From JABIRQ01 sp963583595 (GTDB taxonomy: Bacteria > Pseudomonadota > Alphaproteobacteria > CADEGL01), in contig CAUZWC010000001.1 in assembly GCA_963583595.1 (NCBI GenBank), positions 1 through 61,139 on the forward strand: a stretch of DNA of 61,139 nucleotides, in the 5' to 3' direction. The notes beneath the pieces are model-generated. The model was not told the origin of the DNA. It did no database searches and was given only the letters and a program-made list of their open reading frames with translations. This document shows positions 43,953 through 52,643 of this stretch, in pieces. How positions within the stretch are numbered: the first letter of the stretch is position 1; the number at the start of each line of letters is the position of its first letter. The position numbers and the translations under genes were made by a program.

Positions 43953-44960
43953 ATGGCGTTGCGCCGGGTCACGGTTTTTGGCGGCTCCGGGTTTATCGGT
44001 CGCCACTTGGTGCAGCGGCTGGCGCGCCGCGGCGTCATTGTGCGGGTCGCGGTGCGCGATCCGGAAGGGGCCGCGTTCCTCAAGCCCATGGGCAATCCCG
44101 GCCAGGTCGTGCCGATGCGCGTCAATATCGCCGACCATGCGGGCATCGCGGCGGCCGTCGAGGGCGCCGATGCGGTGGTTAATCTCGTCGGCATTCTTTA
44201 CGAGCGCGGGCGGCGCAGCTTCAACGAAATTCATGTCAACGGGGCGGGCCGCATCGCGCGGGCCGCGGTGCTGGCCGGGGCGCGTCGCTTCGTCCAAGTC
44301 TCGGCCCTGGGCGCGGACCGCGCTTCGCCTGCCCGCTACGGCCGCAGCAAGGCCGCGGGTGAGGCCGCCGTGCGCGAGGCCTTCTCCGGCGCCGTCGTCT
44401 TGCGGCCCAGCGTCGTCTTCGGGCCGGAGGACGATTTCTTCAACCGTTTCGCGGCGCTCGCGCGCCTGTCTCCCGTTCTGCCGGTGATCGGCACCATGCC
44501 GCGTCTCGAGCTGCGGGCCGAGGGCGGGCCGCGCCTGGATCTGGCCGGCGATGGCGGCACCCGGTTCCAGCCCGTCTATGTCGGCGATGTCGCGGATGCG
44601 ATCATGCGCAGCCTCGAGGACGAGGGCACGGTCGGCCAGACCTTCGAATTGGGCGGTTCCCAGGTCTATCGTTTCGCCGAATTGATGGAATTGATGCTGG
44701 CGGAGATCGGGCGCAAGCGGCTGCTCGTGCCCGTGCCCTTCTGGGCGGCATCGGTCATGGCGACGGCGATGGGATTGATGCCGGTGCCGCCGCTGACGCG
44801 CGATCAGGTTCGCCTGTTGCGGCGCGACAATGTTCTGTCCGGCACGGCGCCCGGGCTGGAAGCGCTCGGCCTGTCGCCGACCTCGCCCGAAGCCGTCCTG
44901 CCCACCTATCTCGACCGTTTCCGCGTCTTCGGGCGCTTCGCCGACCGCCCCACGGCCTGA
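43953..44960 (+). CDS. NAD(P)-binding epimerase-like protein, complex I NDUFA9 family
   Basis: Atypical short-chain dehydrogenase of 335 residues. The Rossmann motif is FGGSGFIGRHLV. The active-site Tyr-x3-Lys is present as YGRSKAAGE, after VSALGAD. LRPSVVFGPEDDFFNRFA and FQPVYVGDVADAI are NDUFA9-family blocks. In alphaproteobacteria and mitochondria this family includes an accessory complex I subunit; no nuo genes are here. The gene stands before uppP, which is convergent. Confidence 0.82.
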   Translation: MALRRVTVFGGSGFIGRHLVQRLARRGVIVRVAVRDPEGAAFLKPMGNPGQVVPMRVNIADHAGIAAAVEGADAVVNLVGILYERGRRSFNEIHVNGAGRIARAAVLAGARRFVQVSALGADRASPARYGRSKAAGEAAVREAFSGAVVLRPSVVFGPEDDFFNRFAALARLSPVLPVIGTMPRLELRAEGGPRLDLAGDGGTRFQPVYVGDVADAIMRSLEDEGTVGQTFELGGSQVYRFAELMELMLAEIGRKRLLVPVPFWAASVMATAMGLMPVPPLTRDQVRLLRRDNVLSGTAPGLEALGLSPTSPEAVLPTYLDRFRVFGRFADRPTA

Positions 44961-44987
44961 TTCGCCGGGCCCGCTTCGCCGCTGCGC

Positions 44988-45812
44988 CTATTGGCCCAGA
45001 AGGCGGGGCACCAGGTCGGGGTCGAAATAGACCGTGTAGAGCATCGCGCCGCCCAGCAGCAGGCGGTAGACGACGAAGGGCGTGAATCGCGCGCTGCGCA
45101 GCCAGACCATCATGAAGGCGATCATGATAAAGGCGCTGACGAAGGCCAGGCCGGCCGCGAGGACCGCCTGGCCCGTAATCACGACATCGCCCGCCTTGTA
45201 AAGGTCCAGTCCGGTCAGCAGCCCGGCGCCGATGATCACCGGGATCGACATCAGGAAAGAGAAGCGCGCGCAATCGCGCCGTTCGAAGCCCAGGAAGCGG
45301 GCCGCGGTCATGGTCATGCCGCTGCGGCTCGCGCCCGGTATCAGGGCGCAGACCTGCGCCAGGCCGATGACCAGGGCGCTGCCCCAGCGCATATGCTCGA
45401 CATTGCGGATCGTCATGCCCAGCCGGTCGCCGATGAACAGCACGATGCCGCCGATCAGGGTGGCCCAGCCGATCACGGTGATCGTGCGCAGGCCGTCGGT
45501 GATGAAATCTTTCAGGAAGTAGCCCGCAATCACCGCCGGGATCGTGGCGATGATCAGATTGAGGACGAGCTGCGCGCCCGAATCGAAGCGCCCGAGCAGT
45601 ATCTGCACCAAGCCGACCAGGATCAGCCACAGATCGCGCCAAAAATAGAGCATCACGGCGCCGAGGCTGCCGACATGGACAGCGACTTCCATGACCAACC
45701 CGTAATTCTCGGGCCAGCCCCCGTATTTCTGCAGGATGACGAGATGACCCCAGGAGCTGATAGGCAAGAATTCGGTGAGACCCTGGACGATCGCCAGAAT
45801 CACGATATGCAT
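44988..45812 (-). CDS. uppP: Undecaprenyl-diphosphatase
   Basis: Integral membrane phosphatase of 274 residues (BacA family) that recycles undecaprenyl pyrophosphate for peptidoglycan and LPS synthesis. VQGLTEFLPISS, the conserved GH and PGASRSGMTMT are intact. One variable position of the first motif is Trp (PISSWGHL), where Ser or Thr is usual. The ATG at 45812 gives MHIVILAIVQG; the longer frame adds unsupported residues. An AT-rich 263-base gap separates it from divergent gltD. Confidence 0.93.
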   Translation of the reverse strand: MHIVILAIVQGLTEFLPISSWGHLVILQKYGGWPENYGLVMEVAVHVGSLGAVMLYFWRDLWLILVGLVQILLGRFDSGAQLVLNLIIATIPAVIAGYFLKDFITDGLRTITVIGWATLIGGIVLFIGDRLGMTIRNVEHMRWGSALVIGLAQVCALIPGASRSGMTMTAARFLGFERRDCARFSFLMSIPVIIGAGLLTGLDLYKAGDVVITGQAVLAAGLAFVSAFIMIAFMMVWLRSARFTPFVVYRLLLGGAMLYTVYFDPDLVPRLLGQ

Positions 45813-46075
45813 CAGCGTCAAGCTGCCCCCCTGACCTGTTTCGCCGCTTATATCATCCGCCTCAACGCGCGGCCAGTGACAGAATGGTACCAATTCGGGA
45901 TTAAAATTGACGGAATATCTAGTCGAGACTCAAGATCTTTCTCCGAGCAGCGCAATTCTTGGAATAATAAGACAGTACTACAGACATTTTATGTCGAAAA
46001 GACTGGCTTTTGAGGCTGGGGTTCGTTTATTCATGATCTGATCTGGGAAACCTTCCCTTTGGGGGACTGCTCGCG
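45813..46075. other. AT-rich divergent intergenic region between uppP and gltD
   Basis: This is the largest truly non-coding gap. From about 45885 to 46035 it is visibly AT-rich against a GC-rich background, with runs such as GGAATAATAAGACAG and ACATTTTATG. It must hold promoters for uppP and gltD. I could not place a confident -35/-10 or a sigma-54 GG-N10-GC site. Confidence 0.6.
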
Positions 46076-47530
46076 ATGACCGTGCGCATGCTGAAATTCG
46101 TCGGCCTCGAGAAAGCCATGCCCGACAAGCGACCGGCCGCGGAGCGACGCGGCGATTTCGACGAAATCTACGCCGAATTCTCACCTGAGACCGGCGCGGC
46201 CCAGGCTGCACGCTGCTCGCAATGCGGCGTGCCCTTCTGCCAGATCCATTGCCCGCTCCAGAACAACATCCCCGATTGGCTGATGCTGGCGGCCGAGGGC
46301 CGGATGGAAGAGGCCTACGAACTGGCCTCCGCGACCAACAACATGCCCGAGATCTGTGGCCGCATCTGTCCCCAGGACCGGCTCTGCGAAGGCAACTGCG
46401 TGATCGAACAATCGGGCCATGGCACAGTGACGATCGGCGCGGTCGAAAAGTTCATCACTGAGACGGCCTGGAATTCGGGCTGGGTGCGCGGGCCGGAGCC
46501 CCGGACCGAACGTCCGGAATCGGTCGGTATCGTCGGTGCCGGTCCGGCCGGCATGGCCGCCGCGGAAGAGCTGCGCCGCAAGGGCTACAGGATCACGGTC
46601 TATGACCGTTATGACCGCACCGGCGGCCTGCTCGTCTACGGCATCCCCAATTTCAAGCTCGAGAAATCGGTGGTCGCCCGCCGGGTCGGTCTGCTCGAAG
46701 AGGCGGGCATCGAATTCCGCCGCGAGTTCGAGGTCGGGCGCGACGCCACCCTGCCGGAGTTGAGATCGCGCCATGACGCGATCCTCCTGGCGACCGGGGT
46801 TTACAAGGCCCGGGGCCTGCACTGCCCGGGCGCCGGCCTCGACGAGGTCGTGCCGGCGATGGCCTATCTGACGGCGTCCAACCGGAAGAGCCTGGGCGAT
46901 TCCGTTCCCGGATACGAAACGGGGGCGTTGAACGCCGCCGGCAAGGCGGTCGTCGTGGTCGGCGGCGGCGACACGGCGATGGATTGCGTGCGCACCGCCG
47001 TCCGCCAGGGCGCCGTCTCGGTGCGTTGCCTGTACCGCCGCGATCGAGCGAACATGCCCGGCTCCGAACGCGAGGTTCGCCACGCCGAGGAGGAAGGGGT
47101 GGAGTTCGTCTGGCTCAGCGCGCCCGAGGTGGTGGTCGAGGGGAGTGAGCGCGATAGCGCAGGCGTCGCCGGGGTGCGTGCGGTGCGGACCCGTCTGGGC
47201 CTGCCCGATGCGACCGGCCGCCAGAGCCCCGAATTGGTCGAGGGGTCCGGCTTCTCGCTCGACGCCGATATGGTGATCGAGGCGCTGGGTTTCGATCCGG
47301 AACCCATTCCGGCCCTGTTCGGCGCGCCCGAGTTGGAGGTCACGCGCTGGGGCACGGCGCGGATCGATTGGAAAACCATGATGACCAATCTCGACGGCGT
47401 CTTCGCCGCCGGCGACATCGTGCGCGGCGGCTCGCTCGTGGTCTGGGCGATCCGCGACGGCCGCGACGCGGCTGCGGGCATCCACAAGCATATCCAGGCA
47501 CGGGCCGACGCTCGCGCCGCGGCGGAATAG
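46076..47530 (+). CDS. gltD: Glutamate synthase (NADPH) small chain
   Basis: Beta subunit of glutamate synthase, 484 residues. It passes electrons from NADPH through FAD and Fe-S clusters to GltB. Cysteines RCSQCGVPFCQIHC and CGRICPQDRLCEGNC bind two 4Fe-4S clusters. FAD binding is GAGPAGMAAAEE and NADPH binding GGGDTAMDC. GGGGGA precedes the ATG. gltB begins 11 bases after the stop, so the two form an operon in DB order. Confidence 0.96.
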   Translation: MTVRMLKFVGLEKAMPDKRPAAERRGDFDEIYAEFSPETGAAQAARCSQCGVPFCQIHCPLQNNIPDWLMLAAEGRMEEAYELASATNNMPEICGRICPQDRLCEGNCVIEQSGHGTVTIGAVEKFITETAWNSGWVRGPEPRTERPESVGIVGAGPAGMAAAEELRRKGYRITVYDRYDRTGGLLVYGIPNFKLEKSVVARRVGLLEEAGIEFRREFEVGRDATLPELRSRHDAILLATGVYKARGLHCPGAGLDEVVPAMAYLTASNRKSLGDSVPGYETGALNAAGKAVVVVGGGDTAMDCVRTAVRQGAVSVRCLYRRDRANMPGSEREVRHAEEEGVEFVWLSAPEVVVEGSERDSAGVAGVRAVRTRLGLPDATGRQSPELVEGSGFSLDADMVIEALGFDPEPIPALFGAPELEVTRWGTARIDWKTMMTNLDGVFAAGDIVRGGSLVVWAIRDGRDAAAGIHKHIQARADARAAAE

Positions 47531-47541
47531 GAGCAAGCCCC

Positions 47542-50500
47542 ATGTCCGGAGCGTCCGTTCCCGGTGCGCCCATACCCGGTGAGAAAGAAGTCGCCGACTG
47601 GCGCCGCAACGCCGACCATCTGGCCGCCCATGGCCTCTACGATCCGTCCCAGGAACACGACGCCTGCGGCGTCGGCCTCGTCGTCGCGATCGACGGCCAG
47701 CCGCGCCGTGCCGTCGTCGAGGCCGCGATCCATGCCCTGGGCAGCATCTGGCACCGGGGCGCGGTGGATGCCGACGGCAAGACCGGCGACGGCGCCGGAA
47801 TCCATGTCCAGATTCCCCAGGACTTCTTCAAGGAACATGTCCGCCGCACCGGCCATGTCCCGCTCGACGACCGCCTCGCCGTCGGCATGGTCTTCCTGCC
47901 GCGCACCGATCTCGCGGCGCAGGAGCGCTGCCGCTGCATCGTCGAGGCCGAAATCCTGAACTTCGGCTACACCATCTACGGCTGGCGCCAAGTGCCCGTG
48001 AACGTGGCCGTGATCGGTGAGAAGGCCAATGCCAACCGGCCCGAGATCGAGCAGATCATGATCGCCAACAGCAGGGGGGTGGACGAAAAGGCCTTCGAAC
48101 GCGACCTCTACATCATCCGCCGGCGGATCGAGAAGGCGGCGCGCGCCGAATCGATCAAGGACCTCTATATCTGCACCCTGTCCTGCCGGTCGATCATCTA
48201 TAAAGGCATGTTCCTGGCCGAACAGCTCACCGCCTTCTATCCGGACCTGAGCGACGCGCGCTTCGAATCCAATTTCGCGATTTTCCACCAGCGCTATTCG
48301 ACCAACACCTTTCCGGCCTGGCATCTGGCCCAGCCCTTCCGCGTCCTCGCCCATAACGGCGAGATCAACACCCTGCTGGGCAATATCAACTGGATGCGCA
48401 GCCACGAGACGCGCATGGCCCATGACGACCTGGGCGATCACATGGAGGACGTGAAGCCGATCGTGCAGCCCGACGCCTCGGATTCGGCGGTGCTCGATTC
48501 GGTTTTCGAGGTCATGGCGCGGACCGATCACGACCTGCCGCTGGTCAAGGCCATGCTGATCCCGGAGGCGTGGAGCCACAAGTTTTCCATGCCCCAGGCC
48601 CATCGCGATCTCTATCACTACTGCAACGCGGTGATGGAGCCCTGGGACGGGCCCGCCGCGATCGCCGCCTATGGCGGGCGCTGGGTCCTCGCTGGGCTCG
48701 ACCGCAACGGCCTGCGCCCCCTGCGCTACACCATCACCAATGACGGCCTGCTCTTCGTCGGGTCAGAGGCCGGCATGGTGCCCGTCGAGGAGAGCAACCT
48801 GCGCACCAAGGGCCGGGTCGGGCCGGGTCAGATGATCGCGGTCGATCTCTACGAGGGCCGCTTCTACGACCAGACTGCGATCAAGGACCGTCTGGCCAAT
48901 GCCCAACCTTATGGCGACTGGGTGCGCAACATCATCGATATCGATTATCTGCTCAAGCGCCGCCGGATCGATCCCGCGCCGATTCCGGCGGAAGAGCTGC
49001 GCCGTCGCCAGGTCGCCGCGGGCTGGACCATGGAAGACCTCGAAATGGTGCTCCAGCCCATGGCCGAGACGGCGAAGGAGCCGATCGGCTCCATGGGCGA
49101 CGACACGCCGCTGGCCGTCCTCTCGGACCGCTATCGCGGGCTGCACCATTTCTTCCGCCAGAACTTCAGCCAGGTGACGAACCCGCCGATCGATCCGATC
49201 CGCGAGCAGCGCGTGATGGGCCTGTTCACCCGTCTGGGCAATCTGGGCAACATCCTGGACGAGGACGAGAGCCAGCTTCGGGTGATCGAACTCGATTCGC
49301 CCGTGCTCATGACCAGCGAGTTCGAGGCCCTGGCCGATTATGTCGGGGATACGGCCGCGCGCGTCGACTGCACCTTCGAGATCGTGGGCGGCGAGTTTGC
49401 CCTGCGCGAGGCGGTCGACCGCATCCGGCGCGAGGCGGAGGACGCCGTGCGCGCGGGCTCCGTCAATGTCGTGCTGACCGACGAGGCCCAGGGACCGGAC
49501 CGTGCGGCGGTGCCGATGATTCTGGCGACCGGCGCGGTCCACGGCCATCTCGTGAAACAGGACCTGCGGACCTTCACCTCGCTCCTCGTGCGCGCGGCGG
49601 CCTGCATGGATGTCCACAATCTCGCCGTCCTGATCGGCGTGGGCGCCACCACGGTCAATCCCTATCTCGCCGAATCGAGCATCGCCGGGCGGCATGAGCG
49701 CGGCCTCTTCGGCGATCGGTCCCTGGCCGACTGTGTCGCGTTCTACAAGGAAGCGATGAATCAGGGGCTCCTGAAGATCATGTCCAAGATGGGCATCGCC
49801 GTGATCAGCTCCTATCGCGGCGGCTACAATTTCGAGGCCGTGGGCCTGTCGCGCACCCTGGTCGCCGAGTTCTTTCCCGGCATGCCGTCCCGGGTTTCCG
49901 GTGTCGGCCTCTCGGGCATCCAGCTCAAGGTGCGCGAACAGCATGCCCTGGCCTGGGCCGAGGGCGCGGTGCCCCTGCCCATCGGCGGCTTCTATCGCTA
50001 TCGCCGGGGCGGCGAGACCCATGCCTTCGAGGGCGATCTGATTCACACCCTGCAGGCCGCCTGCGCCACCGATTCCTTCGCTGGTTTCAAGAAATATTCG
50101 GCCGCCCTGCGCAAACAACCGCCGACCCAGCTGCGCGATTTGCTGGAATTCTCCCCGGATGCTAAACCGATCGGGATCGACGCGGTCGAATCGATCACCG
50201 CGATCCGGAAGCGCTTCGTCACCCCGGGCATGTCCCTGGGCGCCCTGGGGCCGGAGGCGCACGAGACTCTGACCATCGCCATGAACCGCATCGGCGCCAA
50301 ATCGAATTCGGGCGAGGGCGGCGAGGGCCCCGAACGCTATCGGCCGCGCCCGAATGGCGACAATGCCAATTCGCCGATCAAGCAGATCGCCTCGGGCCGT
50401 TTCGGCGTGACCGCCGAATATCTCAACAATTGCCGCGAGATCGAGATCAAGGTTGCCCAGGGCGCGAAGCCTGGTGAGGGTGGCCAGCTGCCCGGCTTCA

Positions 50501-52101
50501 AGGTGACGGCCGAGATCGCCCGCCTGCGCCATGCGACCGAGGGGGTGATGCTGATTTCGCCGCCGCCCCATCACGACATCTATTCGATCGAGGATCTGGC
50601 CCAGCTCATCTACGACCTCAAGCAGACCAACCCGGATGCCGAGGTCTGCGTGAAGCTGGTCGCGCGCTCGGGCATCGGCACGATCGCGGCCGGCGTCGCC
50701 AAGGCCAAGGCCGACGTCATTCTGGTCTCCGGCCATACCGGCGGCACCGGGGCCAGCCCGCTGTCCAGCATCAAGCATGCCGGCGTGCCCTGGGAAATGG
50801 GCCTCTCCGAGGTCCATCAGGTGCTCACCCTCAACCGGCTGCGCCACCGGGTCCGGCTGCGCGTCGACGGCGGCATCAAGACCGGCCGCGATATCGTCAT
50901 CGCCGCCCTGATGGGGGCCGAGGAATTCGGCGTCGGCACGGCCGCCCTGGTCGCCATGGGCTGTCTGCTGGTACGTCAGTGCCATTCCAACACCTGCCCG
51001 GTCGGCATCTGCACCCAGGATCCGGCCTTGCGCGAGATGTTCGGCGGCAGCCCCGAGAAGGTCGTCAATCTGTTCAGCTTCCTCGCCGAGGAGGTACGCG
51101 AGATCCTCGCCGGTCTGGGCGCGTCCTCGATCAACGAGGTGATCGGCCGCACCGATCTGCTGTTCCAGGTCAGCCGCGGCAGCGCCCATCTCGACGACCT
51201 CGACCTCAATTCCCTGTTGGCCCAGGCCGATGCGGGTGAGGAGGCGCGTTATTGCACGAGGGTCGGGCGCAACGAGGTCGCCGATACTCTCGACGCCAAG
51301 ATGATCGAGGATGCACGCTCGGCGCTCGACGACGGCGAGAAGATGCAACTCACCTACAGCGTGCGGAATACGCATCGGGCGGTGGGCACGCGCCTTTCCT
51401 CGATGATCGTCCGGCGCTTCGGCCAGGCCAGCCTGCCGGAGGATCAGATCACCGTCCGCCTGCGCGGCTCGGCCGGCCAGTCGCTCGGCGCCTTCGCCGT
51501 GCGCGGCCTGACGCTCGAGGTCTTCGGCGACGCCAACGACTATGTCGGCAAGGGCCTGTCGGGCGGAATCGTCGTGATCCGCCCGGTGACCTCCAGCCTG
51601 TTGCCGACCAACGAGAACACGATCATCGGCAACACCGTGCTCTACGGCGCCACGGCCGGCCGCCTGTTCGCCGCCGGCCAGGCGGGCGAGCGATTCGCCG
51701 TGCGCAATTCGGGTGTCGATGCGGTGGTCGAGGGCTGCGGCGCCAACGGCTGCGAATACATGACCGGCGGCACGGTCGTCGTGCTGGGCTCCGTCGGTGA
51801 CAATTTCGCGGCCGGCATGACCGGCGGCATGGCCTTCGTCTACGACGCCGACGGCCGGCTCGAGGAGCATCTCAACGACGAGACCGTCTTCGCCCAGCCG
51901 ATCCGCAGTGCCCATTGGGAAGGTGTCTGCCGCTCCCTGGTCGAGGAGCATCTGAGGCGCACCCAGTCCGCCTGGGCGCGCAACCTGCTCGCCCATTGGG
52001 ATCGCGAACTCCCGCGCTTCCGCCAGGTCGTGCCGCGCGAGATGGTGGCGCGCCTGTCCCGGGCGTTGGACGATCAGCCCGTCGCCGTGGCGGGCGAATA
52101 G
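47542..52101 (+). CDS. gltB: Glutamate synthase (NADPH) large chain
   Basis: Alpha subunit of 1519 residues that makes two glutamates from glutamine and 2-oxoglutarate. The mature N-terminal nucleophile is Cys42 (HDACGVGLV) after a propeptide. The amidotransferase domain runs to about 420. The FMN synthase domain holds the 3Fe-4S cysteines C1147, C1152 and C1157 (CHSNTCPVGIC). The GXGXG beta-helix domain ends the protein (GATAGRLFAAGQAGERF). I start at the ATG behind TAGGAG; the longer frame reads gltD out of frame. Confidence 0.96.
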   Translation: MSGASVPGAPIPGEKEVADWRRNADHLAAHGLYDPSQEHDACGVGLVVAIDGQPRRAVVEAAIHALGSIWHRGAVDADGKTGDGAGIHVQIPQDFFKEHVRRTGHVPLDDRLAVGMVFLPRTDLAAQERCRCIVEAEILNFGYTIYGWRQVPVNVAVIGEKANANRPEIEQIMIANSRGVDEKAFERDLYIIRRRIEKAARAESIKDLYICTLSCRSIIYKGMFLAEQLTAFYPDLSDARFESNFAIFHQRYSTNTFPAWHLAQPFRVLAHNGEINTLLGNINWMRSHETRMAHDDLGDHMEDVKPIVQPDASDSAVLDSVFEVMARTDHDLPLVKAMLIPEAWSHKFSMPQAHRDLYHYCNAVMEPWDGPAAIAAYGGRWVLAGLDRNGLRPLRYTITNDGLLFVGSEAGMVPVEESNLRTKGRVGPGQMIAVDLYEGRFYDQTAIKDRLANAQPYGDWVRNIIDIDYLLKRRRIDPAPIPAEELRRRQVAAGWTMEDLEMVLQPMAETAKEPIGSMGDDTPLAVLSDRYRGLHHFFRQNFSQVTNPPIDPIREQRVMGLFTRLGNLGNILDEDESQLRVIELDSPVLMTSEFEALADYVGDTAARVDCTFEIVGGEFALREAVDRIRREAEDAVRAGSVNVVLTDEAQGPDRAAVPMILATGAVHGHLVKQDLRTFTSLLVRAAACMDVHNLAVLIGVGATTVNPYLAESSIAGRHERGLFGDRSLADCVAFYKEAMNQGLLKIMSKMGIAVISSYRGGYNFEAVGLSRTLVAEFFPGMPSRVSGVGLSGIQLKVREQHALAWAEGAVPLPIGGFYRYRRGGETHAFEGDLIHTLQAACATDSFAGFKKYSAALRKQPPTQLRDLLEFSPDAKPIGIDAVESITAIRKRFVTPGMSLGALGPEAHETLTIAMNRIGAKSNSGEGGEGPERYRPRPNGDNANSPIKQIASGRFGVTAEYLNNCREIEIKVAQGAKPGEGGQLPGFKVTAEIARLRHATEGVMLISPPPHHDIYSIEDLAQLIYDLKQTNPDAEVCVKLVARSGIGTIAAGVAKAKADVILVSGHTGGTGASPLSSIKHAGVPWEMGLSEVHQVLTLNRLRHRVRLRVDGGIKTGRDIVIAALMGAEEFGVGTAALVAMGCLLVRQCHSNTCPVGICTQDPALREMFGGSPEKVVNLFSFLAEEVREILAGLGASSINEVIGRTDLLFQVSRGSAHLDDLDLNSLLAQADAGEEARYCTRVGRNEVADTLDAKMIEDARSALDDGEKMQLTYSVRNTHRAVGTRLSSMIVRRFGQASLPEDQITVRLRGSAGQSLGAFAVRGLTLEVFGDANDYVGKGLSGGIVVIRPVTSSLLPTNENTIIGNTVLYGATAGRLFAAGQAGERFAVRNSGVDAVVEGCGANGCEYMTGGTVVVLGSVGDNFAAGMTGGMAFVYDADGRLEEHLNDETVFAQPIRSAHWEGVCRSLVEEHLRRTQSAWARNLLAHWDRELPRFRQVVPREMVARLSRALDDQPVAVAGE

Positions 52102-52203
52102 CCCAGGGCGCGGATGGCCCCCCTTCGCTACGCGCCGAGAAGCAGTATGTAATCGAAGAGGTTAGTAGAAGGCGGGCGACAGGAACTCGTAAGTGCTGGC
52201 CGC

Positions 52204-52546
52204 TCAGCATTTGTAGCACCAGATGCGGATGACGCCGCCGAACAGGTCGACGCAGCGGTTGTCGAGGTGCAGGGAACAGCCGTTTTCGTTGGCCGGACAT
52301 TCGTAATAGTCCGGCGATGTCACCGATTCGACGGAATAGTTGAGGGGCGGGGTTTGGGATTGGGTGCGTTCGATCTCGCGCAGACAGATCCGGTAGAACG
52401 CGTTATGGCCGAAATTCCGGGTCAGGGTGACCGCGCCGTCGTTGACCTCACCAATGGGCACCATCTTTGGCGTCCTCGGCGGTCCCGACCCCCGGGGCCA
52501 GGCCCAGGGTGCGTATCACGGCAATAATTGCGATAGTGGCGCGCAT
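52204..52546 (-). pseudogene. Small secreted six-cysteine protein with frameshift after the signal peptide
   Basis: No recognised family. AAGGGGG lies seven bases before an ATG at 52546 that opens a signal-peptide-like MRATIAIIAVIRTLGLAP...TAEDAK and then stops after 32 codons. One base fewer near 52467 would join it to the 86-residue frame beginning MVPIGEVNDGAVTLTRNFGHNAF. That frame carries six cysteines (RICL, YECP, GCS, RCV, WCYKC) and PLNYSVESVTSPDYY. Six Cys suggest three disulfides in a periplasmic or secreted product. The short frame could be translated alone from 52464 (GAGGA nearby), but would then lack export. Confidence 0.5.
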
Positions 52547-52643
52547 CGCCTGTCCCCCTTGCGGATCGCGCCGCCCGCATCCCGGACGACGGCGATGAGC
52601 ATAGTCCAAGGGCGGCCGGGGCAAAATCTCGACCCGCCGCTCG

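Noticed and set aside
48763..51996. A 1077-residue open frame antisense to gltB (and similar long antisense frames opposite addA, addB, folC and ahcY)
   Set aside because: High-GC codon bias leaves antisense frames open. The sequences are low in complexity, with no family motifs, while the sense frames have clear domains.
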